Assembly (NCBI GenBank): GCA_029204225.1
Contig: CM055104.1
Coordinates: 24,569,285-24,633,284, forward strand
DNA: 64,000 nucleotides
Direction: 5' to 3'
From: Diphasiastrum complanatum
Lineage: Eukaryota; Streptophyta; Lycopodiopsida; Lycopodiales; Lycopodiaceae
A program made the translations under genes and the position numbers. How positions within the stretch are numbered: the stretch's first letter is position 1; each line of letters starts with the position of its first letter. The notes beneath the pieces were generated by a model. The model was not told the origin of the DNA and made no database searches. It was given only the letters and a program-made list of their open reading frames with translations. Of this stretch, positions 57,738 to 64,000 are shown in pieces.

Positions 57738-59165
57738 CTCCTCCTAAAAACAATCTATATTGACTTGAACATTGATCTTGGTATTACTCCAAGATTGGCT
57801 CTATGCTTGATGAAGGAACTTTTGCTCAAAGGTTTGGTGAGCATATCAGCAATACAAGATGATGTGTCGAAGTGCTCCAGGTAGATTTCCCCTCCAATGA
57901 GCTTCTATCTCACGAAGTCATGTGCAACTTCTATATGCTTGCTCCTTGTATGAGATATCAGGTTGTTGGCAAAGGCTTGGGCTGCAATGTTGTCACACAT
58001 GATCATAGGTAGATCCACTTCCATGATTATCTTTAGCTCCACTAGCAACCTCTTCATCCAAAGCACTTCCTTTGTTGTTGTAGTGAGCGCCTTGTACTCA
58101 GCTTCACATGATGATACAGTATCTTGCTTTTTGGAAAGCCAAGATATCAAGTTTCCTCCAAGATATATGACATAAGGACTTGTAGATTTTTGATCTGCTC
58201 TATCACTTGCAAAATCCAAGTCAGAATAACCAACAATAAAAAGATCTTCACTTTTATACAATAAACCATAATCAAAAGTTGAAGATATATATCTATGCAC
58301 TCTGTTGGCCATTTTCCAATGATAGATAGTAGGATTTTGCATAGCCTGGCTCAACTTATGAACAGTAAAGCTTATGTCAGGTCTAGTTATTGTGAGCCAA
58401 ATTAAGGAGCCTATAAGACTCCTAAAAAGTGTGATGTCCACAAAGGATCTTTCATCGCCTTTGTTAGGGTCTTTTACATTTTGCTCCATAGGAGTTTCTA
58501 TACTCTTACAATCTAATATTTTGAACTTTTTTAACATTGAAAGAGCATACTTGGATTGACATACAAAAGCTTTATCTTTAAGAAAGTCAATCTCTAATCC
58601 TAGAATGTAGTGAATTTTTCCAAGATCTTGCATCTTGAAATCTTTTCCAAGTGCAAACTTGGTTTCCTCAACTAACTTGATACAACTTCCTCTTAGAATG
58701 ATATCATCAACATAAATAAGAAAGATGACAATATCTTTATCAAAAAATTTGACATATAAGGAAGGATCATAGTTACTAAGATTAAATCCTAGTGACTTAA
58801 GAAAGGTGTTAAGTCGAGAATACCATGACCTTGGAGCTTGCTTTAGTCCATATAGACTTTTGAAGAGCAAGCAAACTTTGTCTTTGTCATGGATGAACCC
58901 AATACGCTGATCCATATAAATCTCTTCTTCTAGATATCCATTCAAAAATGCATTAGAGACATCTAGTTGAAGAACTTGCCAATTGAAAAAACAAGCAGCA
59001 TTGCAACTGGAGCAAAGGTGTCCTTATAATCAAGTCCATAAACTTGAGCAAAACCCTTTGCACAAAGCCTAGCCTTGTACTTGTTGATTTTGCCATCTTG
59101 ATTATACTTGACTCAAAAAACCCACTTGCAACCAATGGTGTGCTTGTTGGATGGAAGGTCCACAA
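57738..59165 (-). pseudogene. Copia family B reverse transcriptase and RNase H
   Basis: Frame 58945-57905 (346 codons): LEEEIYMDQRIGFIHDKDKV, LFKSLYGLKQAPRSWYSRLN, IYVDDIILRGS (YVDD intact), LGKIHYILGLEIDFL, then RNase H: FIVGYSDLDFASDRADQKST, SSCEAEYKALTTTTKEVLW, MCDNIAAQAFANN, HTRSKHIEVAHDFVR, stop TAG at 57907. The start of reverse transcriptase is at 59307-59113 (DVYDALNSKDWYLAMKEEYD, NKHTIGCKWVF) and 59165-58953, in other frames. Confidence 0.9.
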
Positions 59166-60460
59166 GCTCCCATGCCTTATTGGCCATCAAAGCATCATAT
59201 TCCTCCTTCATGGCAAGATACCAATCCTTTGAGTTGAGTGCATCATATACATCCTTTGGCTCCTCATGAGAAATAAAATAAGCACAATTAGTGAAGGTGA
59301 TTTCCAATTGCTTGCCTCTATCTTCATAGGTAAGCCTCCTAGGCTCGGATCTTTCTCTTTGAGATCTCCTTGGTGAAAAGATTAGAGGTGACTCCTCCTT
59401 ACGTCAATCATGGAGAACACAAAGTTTAATTCTTGGCCCCATCTCTCCATGATAGTCTTCAAGGGCGATGATTGGAGTATCTTTGTAAGAATCTTTGAAC
59501 TCGGCCTCCTCGAGAATGTATTTTTGATCCTCATGGAATATAACGTTCCTACTCTCAATTGTAGTTGAGGTAGAGGGAACATAGATTCTGTAAGCTTTCT
59601 TGTTGGATGCATATCCAACCATGATCCCTTTAATAGAGCTAGGATTCATCTCTTTTCCTTGTTTCCAAGGGCACATGAACAAAGCAAGCACAACCAAAAA
59701 CTCTAAGATGATCTACCTTAGGTTTCTTCTTAAACAAGACTTCAAAAGGTGATTTTCCAGCAAGTGCATTGTGAGGTAATCTATTGCACAAATAGTTTGC
59801 ACAATTTATAGCTTCACCCCAATATTCAATTGGCAAAGAAGCTTCGACTCGGATTGCTTCAGCACATTCACGTAAAGATTTGTTTTTTCTCTCAGCAACT
59901 CCATTTTGAGATGGAGAATAAGCACAAGAAAACTCTCTCTTTATTCCTTCACCTTCACAATATTCATGAAACTTGTTGGAGATGTATTCACCTCCTCCAT
60001 CACATCTTAAATTTTTAACTTTGAAAGAAAATCGTTTCTCAACATAAGCTTTGAAAATTAGGAAGTGATCAAATACCATAGCTTTTGAAGAAAGTAGATA
60101 CAACCAACTATGTCTAGTAAAGTCATCACTAAAGGTGACAAAACATGTTGCACCACCAATACTTTTAGAAGAAGAAAAATGAACATCTAAGTGTATAAGC
60201 TCCAAAGGATGAGTAGTCTTTATAAAAGACTTTTGATATGGCTTTCTATGTGATTTTGCAATAGCACAAGCCTCACAAGGCTTGAAATCTTTGGAAAGTG
60301 ATCTTGGAAGGCCAATAGCCTTATCTTTATTGACCATAAAAGACATAGACTTAAAGTTAGGATGCCCAACCTTCTATGCCATAACTCCTCCTTAGATAAA
60401 AGAGCAACTTCACAAAGTTTTGCATTCTCATAAGAATTCAACTGGAAAATTCCACCATAT
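59166..60460 (-). pseudogene. Copia family B integrase
   Basis: Frame 60346-59639 (235 codons): MSFMVNKDKAIGLPRSLSKD, CEACAIAKSHRKPY, Asp in LIHLDVHFSS, Asp in NLRCDGGGEYISN, Glu in NGVAERKNKSLRE; the DDE triad is intact. Then DHLRVFGCACFVHVPLETRK, one frame change, and SIKGIMVGYASNKKAYRIYV (59697-59404). Pre-integrase EELWHRRLGI is upstream at about 60380-60441 in another frame. Confidence 0.9.
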
Positions 60461-61730
60461 CTAGATCAATCAGCTAGGACCTCATCATTTTTCTTGATAA
60501 AGCAAGTATTGGAGTTGAACTTTACATCACAACCACTATCAAGCAACTTTCCCACACTAATCAAGTTCTTTGTAAGTTTTGGAATAAAAATAACATTAGA
60601 AAGTGCAAGAACTTTTGAAGAAGCAAGTTTCAATGGAATGTTGCCAATTCCTTCTGTAGAGCATTCATGATCATTAGCAGTGTAAATAGATCTCTTAAGT
60701 CCTTTGTAAGGTACAATTGAGTCAAAAGACTCCTTTGAACATCACGTATGTAAAGAAGCTCCACTATCTATGTACCAAGCTCCATCTTTCTTGAAAGTGA
60801 TAAAAAAAAACTGGACACCATGAGTGATCCTTCTCCATCACTTGGAACAAAATCTTCTTCAATCTCTTTGGAGAGATTGCTTGCTTGAGTTGGTTTTTCT
60901 TCTTAAAGCAATTAGAGGCATAGTGCCCCTTCTTGCCACAGAAGAAACACTTCACTTTCTTCTTCTTGGTCTTTGAAGTAGAAGGATGAGATGAATCATC
61001 CTCTTCACCATCTTTGTCTCGATCTTTGGCTTTGTCTTTGTTGGATGCTTGAGAAAACTCGTTCTTACTCCTTCCTTTATGCTTATCCTTGACAAAGAGG
61101 GCTTTGTCACTTCCACCATGCTCGAGTTTGTTCACCCTAGAAAGTTTATAGCTTTGCCTAGCTTCTTAAGAAATAAGAATTCCTTGGAGAATTTCTAGAT
61201 TAGGCAACTCCTCCTTAATGGCAAAAGATTGAACAAGATTATCATAGTCATCTTTCAAGCCATTTAGTATGACTTGAACCAGCTCATCTTGGTTAATAAT
61301 AACACCAACACAAGAAAGCTCTCTATGTAAATCTTTAACTCTCAGAACATACTTTTATGCGCTATCCTCACTTCTTTGGAAACTTTGGAAAATCTGATTC
61401 CTAAGAGTGAGTATTCTAGAAGTATTCTCTGCTTCATAGATGGACTTAAGTGCATCCCAAGCATCTTTGATTGTGGTGCAAGATCCTATCTCCTTCAAAA
61501 TTTCATTAGATACATTCATCTTAATGAAATGTAGAGCCATTCTAGCTCTCTTCCTATACTTAGGAGTTTCAGCTTGTGCTTGAGGCTCCTCCTCAACACC
61601 AAGCACAATGTCCATAACATTATGGAGTATCAAAATAGACTCCATTTTGAACTTCCAAATTGAGTAATTAGAAGTATTTAGTCTTTCATTTGCTTCTAGA
61701 AGATATCCTCCTAGAGGTGCCATTTATGTG
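60461..61730 (-). pseudogene. Copia family B gag, zinc knuckle and protease region
   Basis: Gag from ATG 61723: MAPLGGYLLEANERLNTSNY, SIWKFKMESILILHNVMDIV, ALHFIKMNVSNEILKEIGSC, ILTLRNQIFQSFQRSEDS, stop about 61355. Homology continues to a Lys/Asp-rich tail and a complete zinc knuckle CFFCGKKGHYASNC (in 61135-60764). The protease motif is degenerate (GAWYIDSGASL-like in shifted frame near 60760). Gag is closest to the family B copy at 8103. Confidence 0.87.
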
Positions 61731-62324
61731 AAGACTTCTTAATTATTGGACTGCAATATGTTTGAGCTTGTTCCAATCAGACTTAATGTTGCTGCTCTCT
61801 TTCACTATAGGTATTTTCAAGGATGTCCTATCTTCCTATGTCAAGAACTTGCAACTGTATTTGAGATGGATCTCAAATATTCAAAAAACAAGATTATCTA
61901 GATCAGACACACAAAGTGGATTGAGACACTTTGGCAAGTTTGAATCCTACTTTTGGCACGTGTGAAATGCTTCAAAAGAAAACACTATTGACACTCAAAA
62001 GGCTCAAAGAGTGTTCAATTACTTCAAACTTATTCTTGACCTTCAATTTCTTGTGTAGGATGCTCAAAACAATGGACTCAGAACAAAGCAAGGTTGAATC
62101 AAATCAAAATGTAGTCACTCGGATTTTGGACCCTTCCCAATCCTCTTTAAGAGCTTATAACTCTTGATAGACACATTAGATTGATTTGGTTTCAATTTCT
62201 ATGGAAAGTACACATCACAAGCTTTCCATCAAGCTATAAGACCACTATCTTTGGATATACAAGCAAGGAGATAAAAGGGACTAAAAATCATTGATTTTCA
62301 TGCCTTATACTTGTCTTCACAAGA
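61731..62324 (-). mobile_element. Copia family B leader, 5' truncated
   Basis: Matches the leader at about 7480-8100 in reverse complement, but ends near 62324 before a primer site or LTR; another copia fragment follows. Confidence 0.65.
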
Positions 62325-62545
62325 AGATAGTGAGATAGTATCTTGCTTTTTGGAAAGCCAAGATATTTACTCCTGCACAAAGGAATGTTGCAAATGCACT
62401 AATGGACTTTCTATCCATCTTGTCACCTGCAAAATCTGAATCCTAGTAGGCTCTCAAGTGCAAGTTAGATCCTTCATAAAGTATGCCAAAAAATCTAGTA
62501 CTACAAACATATCTAGGCACTCTCTTGGCACTTTTCCCTGCTCAC
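62325..62545 (-). mobile_element. Short copia reverse transcriptase/RNase H fragment
   Basis: On the minus strand: RYVCSTRFFGILYEGSN, stop, DSDFAGDKMDRKSISAFATF, matching RNase H of families A/A' (FGILYEGSSPN...DSDFAGD-MDRKS). No other part of the element is attached. Confidence 0.8.
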
Positions 62546-63148
62546 CAAGCTGCAAGAGTTACTTCCCAAGATAACTCAAAACATCTTGAAAAACGTGCAT
62601 TGTTTTGGTGTTTCACAAGGGCACTTTTTTTGGGGTCTAACTCTCGCAGACTTCTCTGTGTCCTTGTCTCAGTGAGATGGAACTTTAAAGAGCTCTGCAA
62701 GGGTTAGTTTTGAGTTTTAAAAAAAATTAATTTTTACAAGGGATTTTTGAATTTTTATGGGTTTTTCTCTGATTTTTTCATAATCTATTGGGAAGTAACC
62801 TTCACACGCTTCTATGCAAGTCTGGGACAGTACCTTGGAGCTACTTCCAGTCATGCAAAGGTTAGTTCTTGCTGGTTTTTGAGAAATCAAAATCTAATGA
62901 GATTTTGCCTCTCATTTTCCCTCCAAAAATAGATTTTGAGTGTTTTTTCAAATTTTTATGGGGTTTTTTGGATTATTGGAAGGGATTGGATGCTTGAAAC
63001 TGATCCTCCCACCCCATAATCTCTCCCTACAGTGCAAACAAACAAAAAATCACGAAAAACGGCAAAAACTAATACTACTCACACTATTCTACCCCTAAAA
63101 TACGAGTTTTTTTTGGTGAAAATGAACGCGCAGGAGAGAATAAGAGGG

Positions 63149-63150
<2 letters not shown>
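62546..63150. other. Unassigned non-coding stretch
   Basis: No coding or repeat features recognised; may be degraded LTR sequence. Confidence 0.4.

Positions 63151-63152
<2 letters not shown>

Positions 63153-63223
<71 letters not shown>
63153..63223. repeat. (GA)n microsatellite 1
   Basis: About 71 bp of uninterrupted AG. Confidence 0.98.
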
Positions 63224-63227
<4 letters not shown>

Positions 63228-63466
63228 GCTATGTGGTGAGATGAGAGTGTGGCACATCCCGGCAATGGCGCCACTATTGTGTCGTCGATGCAGCATAGGG
63301 GTCCATCTCTGGGAGCGGCAACCTCGCCTTCACTTGCATAGCAAGAAGAGAGAGGGGGAGGAGAGAGAGGAGAAAGAGAGTGGAAAGAGGGAGAGAGAGA
63401 ATGCTTAGGTTGAGAAATGCTTTGGGGGCTCGAGCGCCTACCCAAATCTATTCTGTCCCAACGTAG

Positions 63467-64000
<534 letters not shown>

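Overview
This window is nuclear DNA of a land plant, most likely a large, repeat-rich genome. The evidence is Ty1/copia and Ty3/gypsy LTR retrotransposons with plant-type primer binding sites (TGGTATCAGAGC for copia, TGGTGCCGTTGCC for gypsy), GT-AG introns, and a plant-specific DUF1685 gene. A DNA methyltransferase relic with a ParB-like domain would fit a fern or another non-flowering plant, but I cannot fix the species from sequence alone. No rRNA, tRNA or CRISPR was seen.

Layout. 1-17 kb holds stacked, truncated copia elements of at least three families (called A, A' and B here) on both strands; one A' element appears split with its 3' half inverted. About 17.3-22.8 kb is an AT-rich island holding, on the minus strand, a seven-exon gene relic. 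It has an N-terminal conserved block, a ParB-like domain, a linker and a beta-class amino-methyltransferase domain (motif IV DIPYG, then motif I DLFSGSGTT). Its first intron holds a ~490 bp foldback built from 13 copies of a 17 bp palindrome, and further copies sit in another intron. 22.8-33 kb holds gypsy integrase fragments, a ~0.9 kb direct-repeat pair, a 52 bp minisatellite and a copia 5' fragment. 33.4-41 kb is the least transposon-dense part: an endonuclease/phosphatase-like fragment and the only apparently intact host gene, a two-exon DUF1685 gene (37.07-39.02 kb, minus).

41-64 kb is again retrotransposons. A minus-strand gypsy element (about 44.1-52 kb) is interrupted by a complete, internally deleted copia A element (44836-49343) with a perfect AAAGA target duplication; about 1.06 kb of unrelated DNA replaces its reverse transcriptase. 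A degenerate gypsy RT/RNase H fragment, a gypsy fragment with two protease-like domains in a row, and a large minus-strand copia B element follow. The last kilobase has two long GA microsatellites.

Most coding sequence is transposon-derived and broken. The methyltransferase/ParB relic with its palindrome array is the most unusual content and the best candidate for something undescribed. The DUF1685 gene is the best candidate for a working host gene.
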